A stretch of 43,360 nt of DNA from a virus. Made by a program: the position numbers and the translations under genes. A model generated the notes under the pieces. That model was not told the origin of the DNA and did not search any database. It saw only the letters and a program-made list of their open reading frames with translations. The stretch spans positions 1 to 43,360 of the IMG/VR virus record IMGVR_UViG_3300024261_000059. The stretch is one strand, 5' to 3'. Positions within the stretch are counted from its first letter, which is position 1. Every line of letters begins with the position of its first letter. Below, one piece after another: positions 13,682 through 22,344 of the stretch.

Positions 13682-16600
13682 TCAAGCATCAAAGTCGAAA
13701 CCGCTGTTCGTGTTAACTCCGCGTGTCGAAGCCGCCGCTCCATTGGCAAAATCATCGTAATCTATCTTGCCGTCAGCGTCAACAATACCATCTTTTCTCG
13801 TAAATTTTAGTTTTAATTCAACCATCTTACCAGTTGTTTTAGATTTTACCTTTATTACAAATTTCTTTCCCCAAAGCGGGTTTGTTGAAACACCTAATCG
13901 ACGACCGGCCGTTCGCCACCTAGAGTATGACAGATCTCCCGCATTAGAGAAATCTAACTCTGTCTGCAACAAAGCAGGTCTAAGGTGTAAGTATCTCTGA
14001 AAAGATTTAATAAATATCTTTTCTTCCTTTTCTTTAATCTTGTGTACATCAGATAACAAGTACATAACCTCACCATCCGAAACAAGTTCGACTTGATACA
14101 CGTTGCTAGGCATAGATACGTGTCCGTGAATGTCTTTGGATCTAAACGTGTACCAATACTTCTTGTTTGGAGAAATCGTGTCTATAAACGCCCCGGATGG
14201 GGCACCGTTATCTATGGTTTGGATTTCCTTGTCTTTGAAATCGCTCAAGCTTGTTGGCTCAGTATCTAGCCTATACACTTCGAATTCCAAAGTTAAGTCA
14301 TCATTCTTAAAATGTATCAAAGAGGCTTCCATCGGAGAATCATCATCAGACGGGCCGAGCACTATAGCCGGCTGTAGGCCTTGATTTGCCGCGAGGAGTG
14401 CATAATCGAGGGCGTCCGAATCTTTTAGGATGACTGGTTTGGCAAACATTTCGCCAGTCATACTGTTGACGTTAAGCAGAACCTTGTTTTTGACCCCCTT
14501 GTACGGAATCACATCTACGTCTGGTGGTATCGGTGGCTTGTCAAGGATAGCGACTGTTAGGGTCTTGTCGAAAATTTCACTTATAGTGACTTCAGGTTTA
14601 TTGACTACGCCGAAATACAATTTTGGGCTAAGATGAATCGGACCCTCTGGGCCACCCATACCTTCGCTGTGCCAGTTGTCCCACCTTCTAATAATGTCCA
14701 ACAGGGCAAATTCCTCAGTGGGGGGGTTCGCGACTGAAACTTTAACCCTCCCATCACGATTAAACGACCTGACTGCTCTACGAGTCATTCCATCGATATA
14801 AGCGTACTTGTTGCCTACAGTCATAAGAACAGTGCTTATATCTAGTTGATAAATTTTTCCATATTCTACTTGACTGTCAAAGTACTTTATCAGATCATCT
14901 TCATTCGTTGAAGAGAAGTATTCTGTTTGCACTAACTCTCGATTGCCTTCTGCGGCAGATGCACCAGCGATGATTCTATATTTGTCAACCTTGTACCCTA
15001 AGACCTCAGAATGTGCCAGTTTGCCTCTCATTATGTCAGCATAACTTCTAGAGTGCTTTTCGATAAAATCTTCCAGCTTTGCCTTGGTTAAAAGAAAGCC
15101 AAAAGATGAGTTTATCCTTTCCAGATAGCTTGAAAAGTTGTTTGGATTTTGAAGCGAATCTTTGACATCTTTCAGCCAAGTGTCCAGTTTTACCGTCTTG
15201 ACCTGTTTCGGCGTCACCGGACTCTGGTCTTGAACTTCCGTAGATCTGATAAGCTCCTCTTCGGAAGTTATGTTCCCCTCTTCATCTCTCTGCTCTGACC
15301 TTAATGTGAACTGATCTCTTGTATTTAAAATAATAGCAGACTTGTTTCTAACCGGATTTGATTCTTGTCCAAATTCTCCCAAGGTCTTTAACAGTGGGGT
15401 AGAAAAATCTATCTTGCCATACGCATTAAAAAGGTCAACCAACAAACTCTTACTCTTCTGTTTGAGTTCAAAATCAATCACCATCGGTGATGTGTTCTTT
15501 AACAGGTACCTTTGCTTAAAGTCTTGAGATGTTAGCCTCGAAGAACCAAAGACTTGAACTGGTGGAAGTGGTTCTGGGGGGATGTTGTAATCTTTAATTG
15601 ATCTGTCAGATAAATTTGCATAATTTGCATACCTAGACCATATAATTGAGCTTGGCCCAATGCCATTTTCTACTGTCCTTCTGAATGAAAGTTGCCCACC
15701 ATTAGCTTCATAGTCTTCAAAATTAAAAGAGTATGGATCTGGTAAGGATCTAATATCTTCTACTGTTTCTATGTTTGCCAATATGTTGTTTTCATAAAAT
15801 TCATCGTAATAGTTGTAGTGGCCTTTAGCATCACAATAAGCAGAAATAGCTTGGTCGTTTGTTTCAAGCTCAACTCTCGATGCAAAAGTTTGCATCTTTG
15901 TCGCAAGGTCTACAAAAATAGCGTCCTTGCCAACCCTAGGAGGCCTGGTATAATACGAGGTATGCGGACTAAATTGCAGTTGGCCCGGTGACATCTGAGG
16001 TGATGCGGTCCAGGCGTTGACGCCCTGCTTCGTAATTTCCTCTGTGTAGCCTTGTGCAAGAAATTGCGCTGCTGGTGGTGGCAATTCTAAATCAGGAATA
16101 TGCAAATGCGTTGCGGCGCTTTCCACTTCAACTTCATCTGGAAGATACCTGTTGCCCCAAAACGGGATTACAGGGAATAGGTTTTCAGAATAGCTTTCAT
16201 TAAAATCGACCATGGACTCTCCGGCCCTTTTGCGTGACATAAGATCTGCGGCCATAGACGATTTATCGTTTATGGCTCCGAAACCAGCACCTGACTGTCG
16301 GTACAAGTCTCTCTGTCCCGTTATAGATACCATAGACTCATTCATTCGTAACAGCTTGTCATTCGGATGATAAAGAGAATTGTCTACTAACGGCTCTGTC
16401 AAAAAATTTCTAAAGTGCTTCATATCACTATATCTTTGACTGACAAGTGGGTAGAAGCCATAAAAATAGTTTCTCCAACTCCAACCTGACTTCATGTAGG
16501 TTTGATATTCCGGGTGCGAGATAGAATATAAATTTCCAGCGGCGTCGAGTGATGCAGGTAATAACTCGACTGATGCAGGTCTCTCTACGTTTTCGCACTC

Positions 16601-17431
16601 AATAGCATACTTTTCAAACTTGGGTTCAAATTTTATTATACTGTCCTCTGCATCTTTAAAGTCTTCATTGTCCAGAAGCTCAGTCAATTCCTCAATGTCG
16701 CTCAAGCTTTTAAATTTGTTTTCACTTTCTTGTGGGGTTGCTGGTCTTATTTCTGCTGATCCTAACGATTGGTTCGGTAAAATGCTAGTACCCCTATTAA
16801 GGAAAGTTACACCATTCCTTGATGGGATCGAAGTCAACACAGCAGATAATCCGTTTTCTGTCTCATCCAGATATGAAAAATGCTTACCAGTAACATATCT
16901 AAAAGAATCGAATTTGTGTAGATCAAAACCCGGTGAGTACAAGGGTAGCTTGGTGGACGGGTTAAGCCACGACTTTTGATAGGTATATGGCCTTGGACCT
17001 AAAGTTTGACTGCCGGGTCGTACGAGCCCGAAAGCCAAAGCCTGTCTTGCCAGAAGGCTTTGACTTTGTTTTAAAAAATACTCTCCCATAATTGGAGCGT
17101 TGTATGCGTATGGCGCAAACTCTTGCGCCAGAAACCGAACTCTTGTGTTGAGATGTGAACCACCATTGGGAAATATGAATCTACTTTTTGTAAAGTTCTC
17201 TTCGCTTTCAACTCTTGGTCGAGGGGGACCTGGTTCAAATTCTGGCGGCGTTAGATCTATGGGATTTGGTGTCAGACCTAAGCCTGGCGGCTCAACAGTG
17301 ATGATCGCTTCAGGGTTTTCTGCTGCAGTTTCTCTAACACCTTCAATAAATCCTTGGCGTGGATTGTTTGAGCTTGGTGTTGTCCCCCCTCCGGGGGTTT
17401 GGACTTCGCAAGGATCTTGAATATCTGACAT
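13682..17431 (-). CDS. Large virion structural protein (1249 aa) with an FN3-like domain
   Basis: A 1249-aa protein without signal peptide or membrane segments. The first 80 residues are Pro/Gly-rich (TPGGGTTPSSNNPRQGF, then EPPGLGLTPNPIDLTPPEF), likely a flexible tail. The middle is rich in Tyr, Asn, Ser and Pro, with many aromatic-proline blocks such as RPYTYQKSWLNPSTKLP, typical of large tail or baseplate proteins. Around residues 1034-1125 there is a fibronectin-type-III-like unit: LEFEVYRLDTEP, then ISPNKKYWYTFRSKDIHGHV and SMPSNVYQVELV, with the usual Tyr and Ser pattern. A Lys-rich strand region (KKFVIKVKSKTTGKMVELK) precedes the acidic C-terminus. ATG start 20 nt after the stop of the 1273-aa gene, with a moderate GAGAG site. 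Probable baseplate or tail-associated protein; FN3-like domains often mediate surface contact, which is inference here. Confidence 0.86.
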   Translation of the reverse strand: MSDIQDPCEVQTPGGGTTPSSNNPRQGFIEGVRETAAENPEAIITVEPPGLGLTPNPIDLTPPEFEPGPPRPRVESEENFTKSRFIFPNGGSHLNTRVRFLAQEFAPYAYNAPIMGEYFLKQSQSLLARQALAFGLVRPGSQTLGPRPYTYQKSWLNPSTKLPLYSPGFDLHKFDSFRYVTGKHFSYLDETENGLSAVLTSIPSRNGVTFLNRGTSILPNQSLGSAEIRPATPQESENKFKSLSDIEELTELLDNEDFKDAEDSIIKFEPKFEKYAIECENVERPASVELLPASLDAAGNLYSISHPEYQTYMKSGWSWRNYFYGFYPLVSQRYSDMKHFRNFLTEPLVDNSLYHPNDKLLRMNESMVSITGQRDLYRQSGAGFGAINDKSSMAADLMSRKRAGESMVDFNESYSENLFPVIPFWGNRYLPDEVEVESAATHLHIPDLELPPPAAQFLAQGYTEEITKQGVNAWTASPQMSPGQLQFSPHTSYYTRPPRVGKDAIFVDLATKMQTFASRVELETNDQAISAYCDAKGHYNYYDEFYENNILANIETVEDIRSLPDPYSFNFEDYEANGGQLSFRRTVENGIGPSSIIWSRYANYANLSDRSIKDYNIPPEPLPPVQVFGSSRLTSQDFKQRYLLKNTSPMVIDFELKQKSKSLLVDLFNAYGKIDFSTPLLKTLGEFGQESNPVRNKSAIILNTRDQFTLRSEQRDEEGNITSEEELIRSTEVQDQSPVTPKQVKTVKLDTWLKDVKDSLQNPNNFSSYLERINSSFGFLLTKAKLEDFIEKHSRSYADIMRGKLAHSEVLGYKVDKYRIIAGASAAEGNRELVQTEYFSSTNEDDLIKYFDSQVEYGKIYQLDISTVLMTVGNKYAYIDGMTRRAVRSFNRDGRVKVSVANPPTEEFALLDIIRRWDNWHSEGMGGPEGPIHLSPKLYFGVVNKPEVTISEIFDKTLTVAILDKPPIPPDVDVIPYKGVKNKVLLNVNSMTGEMFAKPVILKDSDALDYALLAANQGLQPAIVLGPSDDDSPMEASLIHFKNDDLTLEFEVYRLDTEPTSLSDFKDKEIQTIDNGAPSGAFIDTISPNKKYWYTFRSKDIHGHVSMPSNVYQVELVSDGEVMYLLSDVHKIKEKEEKIFIKSFQRYLHLRPALLQTELDFSNAGDLSYSRWRTAGRRLGVSTNPLWGKKFVIKVKSKTTGKMVELKLKFTRKDGIVDADGKIDYDDFANGAAASTRGVNTNSGFDFDA

Positions 17432-17450
17432 AATATAAATACTCTCTTAA

Positions 17451-20400
17451 TTAATAAAATCTATTCGCGGTTACACCAGAAAAACTTCCTACCCTGCTGG
17501 CTCTGAATCTGGTAGCTGCTGTGGTTTGTGTAGATTGAACTGTTGCACTCGTTGCAGTGGTCGAATTGGCGGTAGTGGTAGCCAGGGCCGCTGATGGTGC
17601 GGCTTCGACTGTCGCCTTTGACTTTACAACGAAGGTAGAATCAATTAAACTTACATTCTTGTCCTGTGTTATTCCCAAAGCTGGGCTTTCAAACGGCAGC
17701 GTCTTGTATGTCCCCGGTTTTAATCCGGCTCTCATTTCTCCGACCGTGACTGGTTTCAGAATAGGTTTGTCAAGTTTGGGTGTCCCAAAAGCATCTTTCT
17801 CGAAGCCAACCTGCTTCTGTACAGACATCATATTTCCATACAAACTCCTCGACAAAAGACCTTCTTTTGTGACTCCTAAAACTTGTGGCTTCTTTATCGC
17901 ACCAGCTATCTGCCAAGGCAATTTTTCTACTTCCGGCAGGGGACCGTTGATGATTGATGCCTTGTCGAACATCCTTAAAATAGAACTTTCTCTGGTCAGC
18001 GCAGGGAACGTAGTGGATTCAGAAGTTTCTCTACTGACATCTCTAATCTGAGGCTGGGCTTGCCCAATCATATTCATAATAGAGTTTGTTCTATTTCGAA
18101 GTAATTCCATAGCCCGTTCGGACCTTTGTGTCGATTCCTGCATTCTTTGGGAAGATATCAGTGCGTCGATACTAGACCGTGATAAAGATTCGCACTCACT
18201 TAGTGCAGCCGGTGAAATATCACGCGGGTCATCTCCGTCCTGGGATATTATATTGAAGCTCCTTGTCACAACTCCGCTTTGGGCAGGCTGTTCTGCTTGG
18301 ATCTGTTGTAGTGCGCCTTGGGTTCGCTCTCTTGTGTAGGAATGCATCTCTCCATACCCTGCTCTACTAAAAGAGTTGTTTGAAATTACCGCGTCTAAAA
18401 GAAACATCTGCTCTGTTGCCAAGCTGTTTCCACCTGTTGGGGCACTTGTCGTCGAACCAAAAGAGTACATCATAGATCCAAAAAACTCGAATGGTGCAAA
18501 ATAAGCGATAGACTCGTTTAAGGTTTCCAAGTCTTCTTCTGAAACATTTGAACTTTCAAATCTTCGAATCTCGTTTTCTTGAAGTTCCGCCAACGTTTCC
18601 GACTCGTATGATTCTAGAAAAGGGTTGACCCTACCTGGTAAAATGGCCGCTCTCGCTTTAGTTGGAACTCTGAGGTCTACAACCCCCTCTGTGTCCATTT
18701 GTGTTAAAAACTGCCCCATTCTTGGATCCGATATAAACTGTCCGCCTGTAACTTCTTTAAAGAATTTTTTAGCCTTTATAAGCGATGGGGTCCTACCAGA
18801 AACATGAGACTTGTCAAAAGTCTGTCCGGCAGCGTCGACGTTGCTTGCTAGGTCTAACATTTCAGTTAGACTCTTGATAAGTAAATCGTAGTGACTTTCG
18901 AACAAATAAAAGTTTTCCAGATTTTCTGGACTAAACGCACCGTTTTCAGAGTTAAAAATTCCCTGCACTAGTCTGTCCAACAGCAACCCTGGTAGGCTTT
19001 CTCTGTCTCCAGTGCCTACGAATTCAAACATAAATTGCAAAACGCCTCTTTCAAAAACCGAGCCAGAAAACTCATCACCAGCGTAGGCGTTAGCGTATCT
19101 CGTAATAGTTTCTTCGTCTTGACTCATCGTATATGAAGTGAACAGCATCATTGCGTCAGCATAGGCACTGATCATAAACAGCCTAGTTACAGTATTATTT
19201 CTAAGGTACTCCAAAAATTGATCGTTAAACCTGCCAGGCCTATCGTAATTTGAAGTGTTTTTTGTTTCGGAAGAAAGTTCTTTCAAGAACGTCTGATTCT
19301 TTTTAAGATTGTCTATCACTTCAAAAATATATTTTACTAGTCCGTCTTCGTAAGTCAACTCCACACCGTATTGATATACACCTGTGAGATTCTTGTTTTG
19401 CTCAAACGTGTAATCTTCCATCACTAAGTTCCTAACCCAAGGGAAAAGTACCTCTGACGGGTCGTCAGGGTTCGTACCGTACGTTTGAGAAGACTGTATC
19501 GCACCTTGTAACGGCAAACCTCTCGTAATCCAGTTATGATCTCTAAGTGTTGCCTTTACAGGTTCAGATACAGGCAAAGCATCTACGGCGGACTGGGCGG
19601 AACTTAGTTCTAATTCCGCAAGAGAATTGTCCGAGGCAGCCTGCTGCGCTGCTGACTCCGCGTCCCTAAATAGGCTCTTTGCTTTTCTTAACCCAAATGC
19701 ACTTCCTACCTTTCTTACATTGTCTAGATCAACTCTTGCCCTTTTGTAGTCGGCTGTTGCTATAGTTAAATCTTTTTTGCTCTCGCCGAAAACCTTGTTG
19801 GCCACATAAAGTCTATTTTCAACTTCGCGGCGATGGCTGTCTAGCTCTGTACTTAACCTTGTTGAGTCTAAAAGCGAGCTTGGATCGTAGTAGTCGGTGG
19901 AAGATAACCTCTGTTGTCTTTCGGCGTCCAGTCTGGGAGTCGTTCTAATTTGATCTATCACGGTGGAGTTTGTCTCCCCTGCGCTGACAATAACTTCTTC
20001 TATTTCGTTCGAATCAAAAACTTTCCTGTCAGGAAACCCGTTCTTGTCATGACCGATGTATTCGTTCGTCAACCTTCTTCTGATTATCTTAGCATCTACT
20101 AGACGAAACATGTCTCTCCACCAAAGAGAATATAGTTTCTGTCTTGGTAGCAACGCATCAAACAGAAACCCAAAAGCTGATCTCTCTCTCATAATCTCAA
20201 CCTGATCTATCTTGATTTGCCCTGAAACAACATTATCAGAGAAAAGTTGCGTTTCGATTGACGTGTTATTAAGCTCGTAACTATCACTAGTCCTGTTTCT
20301 TAGCTTTATCTTTTCTTTCATTGCTTTTACCGATTCGTTGGCAATTGCGCTGAAGTTGTTCAACAGGCTGTTGAGGTTGTTGAAGTCGTATGGATTTGGC

Positions 20401-21272
20401 TGATTTCTAGAAAAAGTTCTAAAATCTTGCACCTTATCATTTCTTACTGCAACCTTTTTCAGGTTTCTATGCGGAGTCTGCTGGTGGAAAGATCCCTCCA
20501 TATATGTTTCGGTTGGCGGGTGATAGTGGTACGGCCCAGTATATTGACCACCGTTCTCTCGAACTAAGACAAACGAAGTTGGATTTAGTCTTCCGTCCGA
20601 AATAATCAAATCCTCAATGCCAGGGCCCCTGATCGATGAAACTAAATACGCTCCCGTTTCTGTTATAGAATCGGATGCAACAGGATTTCCAATAAGACCT
20701 AGCTCTGGAAATATGTCAAACAACCTATTCTTATCGATGTAGCAAAAAGATTGTATGTGAAGATAGTTCAAGTCTTTCGGTAAGCCCTCGATAGTAAACC
20801 TGATCGGGTATCTTGCGCCGAGGTCGTTGTCTGAATCTAACACTGCGTCGGAACTTGCTTCTGGTGTTTGTAGGATCGTTATATCATTTGATATAAAATT
20901 TAACCTCGAAGATCTCTTAGCGGGGGCGGTAGTGAAGTATACCGAATTGGATTCTATCAAATCGCCGAATGCTGGTCCTGAAATTTGTATTCCGCTTCTT
21001 ATGATTTGATCTGCCGCTAGTTTTGCCTCCAGCGATGTTGACACTATTATCGCTACCTTGATGGTGTCCGCGATACCAAATGAATCGCCAGGCTCTACTA
21101 TTTCCCCAGTTGTTGATACGACCCTACCGGTTACAGCGGGGTCGATATCGTCAAACGTCTTGTCCTCCGAGTAAAGGTTGACGCTTAAATTTATATCTCC
21201 AGAGGGCGAGGTGGTAAGCGTGACCCTGTTCGTATTTATGGTTGGAAGTAGCGCACCTAAAATATCATACAT
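17451..21272 (-). CDS. Large virion structural protein (1273 aa) with a coiled-coil insertion and T/A-rich tail
   Basis: This 1273-aa protein begins with a beta-type domain (residues 1-130, YDILGALLPTINTNRVTLTT, with a pattern of Asp/Gly turns). An alanine-rich, heptad-like helical segment lies at about 467-565 (STRLSTELDSHRREVENRL to SAQSAVDALPVSEP), flanked by regions of ordinary virion-protein composition, so it looks like an inserted coiled coil. Residues around 600-950 are Phe/Tyr/Asp/Glu-rich with helices. A Thr/Ala/Ser low-complexity linker (about 1205-1250) joins to a short basic end, RFRASRVGSFSGVTANRFY. The ATG overlaps the stop of the 354-aa gene (TAATG). No enzyme motif is visible. 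By size and location it belongs to the tail or baseplate; exact role not recognised. Confidence 0.85.
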   Translation of the reverse strand: MYDILGALLPTINTNRVTLTTSPSGDINLSVNLYSEDKTFDDIDPAVTGRVVSTTGEIVEPGDSFGIADTIKVAIIVSTSLEAKLAADQIIRSGIQISGPAFGDLIESNSVYFTTAPAKRSSRLNFISNDITILQTPEASSDAVLDSDNDLGARYPIRFTIEGLPKDLNYLHIQSFCYIDKNRLFDIFPELGLIGNPVASDSITETGAYLVSSIRGPGIEDLIISDGRLNPTSFVLVRENGGQYTGPYHYHPPTETYMEGSFHQQTPHRNLKKVAVRNDKVQDFRTFSRNQPNPYDFNNLNSLLNNFSAIANESVKAMKEKIKLRNRTSDSYELNNTSIETQLFSDNVVSGQIKIDQVEIMRERSAFGFLFDALLPRQKLYSLWWRDMFRLVDAKIIRRRLTNEYIGHDKNGFPDRKVFDSNEIEEVIVSAGETNSTVIDQIRTTPRLDAERQQRLSSTDYYDPSSLLDSTRLSTELDSHRREVENRLYVANKVFGESKKDLTIATADYKRARVDLDNVRKVGSAFGLRKAKSLFRDAESAAQQAASDNSLAELELSSAQSAVDALPVSEPVKATLRDHNWITRGLPLQGAIQSSQTYGTNPDDPSEVLFPWVRNLVMEDYTFEQNKNLTGVYQYGVELTYEDGLVKYIFEVIDNLKKNQTFLKELSSETKNTSNYDRPGRFNDQFLEYLRNNTVTRLFMISAYADAMMLFTSYTMSQDEETITRYANAYAGDEFSGSVFERGVLQFMFEFVGTGDRESLPGLLLDRLVQGIFNSENGAFSPENLENFYLFESHYDLLIKSLTEMLDLASNVDAAGQTFDKSHVSGRTPSLIKAKKFFKEVTGGQFISDPRMGQFLTQMDTEGVVDLRVPTKARAAILPGRVNPFLESYESETLAELQENEIRRFESSNVSEEDLETLNESIAYFAPFEFFGSMMYSFGSTTSAPTGGNSLATEQMFLLDAVISNNSFSRAGYGEMHSYTRERTQGALQQIQAEQPAQSGVVTRSFNIISQDGDDPRDISPAALSECESLSRSSIDALISSQRMQESTQRSERAMELLRNRTNSIMNMIGQAQPQIRDVSRETSESTTFPALTRESSILRMFDKASIINGPLPEVEKLPWQIAGAIKKPQVLGVTKEGLLSRSLYGNMMSVQKQVGFEKDAFGTPKLDKPILKPVTVGEMRAGLKPGTYKTLPFESPALGITQDKNVSLIDSTFVVKSKATVEAAPSAALATTTANSTTATSATVQSTQTTAATRFRASRVGSFSGVTANRFY

Positions 21273-22336
21273 TAGTCACAATCCTCGTCGTCTTCTGTCG
21301 GAAGAAAGTTGTCATACAGATTACCTACAAGATTTTCATTCTCGCCTGAACCTGCAGGTCCAAAATTATCACCAGGCCTAAGAACGTCATCAGTGCCCTT
21401 GTCGGCAAATTCTTGTTCTGATATTTCTGCATCAAATTCTATGTGGAAGTAAGTATCGATGTACTTTTGCTTGTCACTAAACTTTTCATATGGTGGTGCA
21501 AACAGGAGCCTTCTCAACGATTCCTTTTCTTCTCTAACTACCACTCCTGATGAGTTTTCAGTTTCGACTGTTTCCTCTTCTACAATGTAAAACTCTATAT
21601 CAAAGTTTTCTTTTTGAAGCTCTATGTTTTCTTCAAAAAAGTCGAGAAGCACTTTTTGATCGTCTACCAGCACTCTCTTGGCGTCTTTGAAAGTTATGTC
21701 TCTTGATGTAGCGGGTTGCGAGTCTAGCATTTCTTCGGTGTAATCTTCCGTGTCCTCGTAAGTAAAAGTACGATAGTCTATGTCTATTTCAATGAGGGGT
21801 GTCTTTAACGATGGACCAACGCCAGTGTCTCTTGAGGAACTAAGAAATATAGGAGATTTAAATTTTTGATTGTTTAGTGATTCTATCTTCCACGCTGGTA
21901 CATTCTGGTTTCCGATCTGGGCTTTGCCTAGTATGTTTCTGAATAAACTTCTTTTTTCTGGCTCCATCCCAATGTCGTCGATATAGTCTTTACCATAAAG
22001 CTCATCAACAGGGATTTTGTTTATCTTACCACTCCTAGTGACCAGGCCACTGCTTTTGTTAGTTTCAAAAGAATGTCCATTTAACTTCAACACCCTTTCT
22101 TCTGCACTGTCACTGTCATAGAGGGTCTTGGTTCTTATATTCTTTCTCACTATTCTTTCGAAAGTTTCCTGCTTTGACTCAGTAGATCCAGTAGTGTTGT
22201 AAGATGGGTCGTAGATTATCTCATCATCAGAAAATGCATAGTACGCTGGCTTCAGCTTCCCTTTAGAAAGTAGGTACCTGCCGTATTGTGTCAGCTCTAT
22301 ATCTATTACATCTTCTTTTTTGTTAAAAAAAGCCAT
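21272..22336 (-). CDS. Virion structural protein (354 aa) sharing an N-terminal module with the 340-aa protein
   Basis: The protein starts MAFFNKKEDVIDIELTQYGR, then YLLSKGKLKPAYYAFSDDEI and IYD. The same spaced residues (MAF, D, LT, GRY, G, DDEI, Y, YN) occur at the start of the 340-aa protein 8.7 kb downstream in transcription order. The central region has a block DIDYRTFTYEDTEDYTEE, and the C-terminus is very acidic (many Asp/Glu, ending LPTEDDEDCD). ATG start; a GAGGAG lies 11 nt upstream, within the last codons of the giant gene. It sits between the 3452-aa and the 1273-aa virion genes and overlaps the latter by 1 nt. Such a modular start shared by two proteins suggests that both bind the same virion partner; this is inference. 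Confidence 0.87.
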   Translation of the reverse strand: MAFFNKKEDVIDIELTQYGRYLLSKGKLKPAYYAFSDDEIIYDPSYNTTGSTESKQETFERIVRKNIRTKTLYDSDSAEERVLKLNGHSFETNKSSGLVTRSGKINKIPVDELYGKDYIDDIGMEPEKRSLFRNILGKAQIGNQNVPAWKIESLNNQKFKSPIFLSSSRDTGVGPSLKTPLIEIDIDYRTFTYEDTEDYTEEMLDSQPATSRDITFKDAKRVLVDDQKVLLDFFEENIELQKENFDIEFYIVEEETVETENSSGVVVREEKESLRRLLFAPPYEKFSDKQKYIDTYFHIEFDAEISEQEFADKGTDDVLRPGDNFGPAGSGENENLVGNLYDNFLPTEDDEDCD

Positions 22337-22344
22337 CTACTAAA

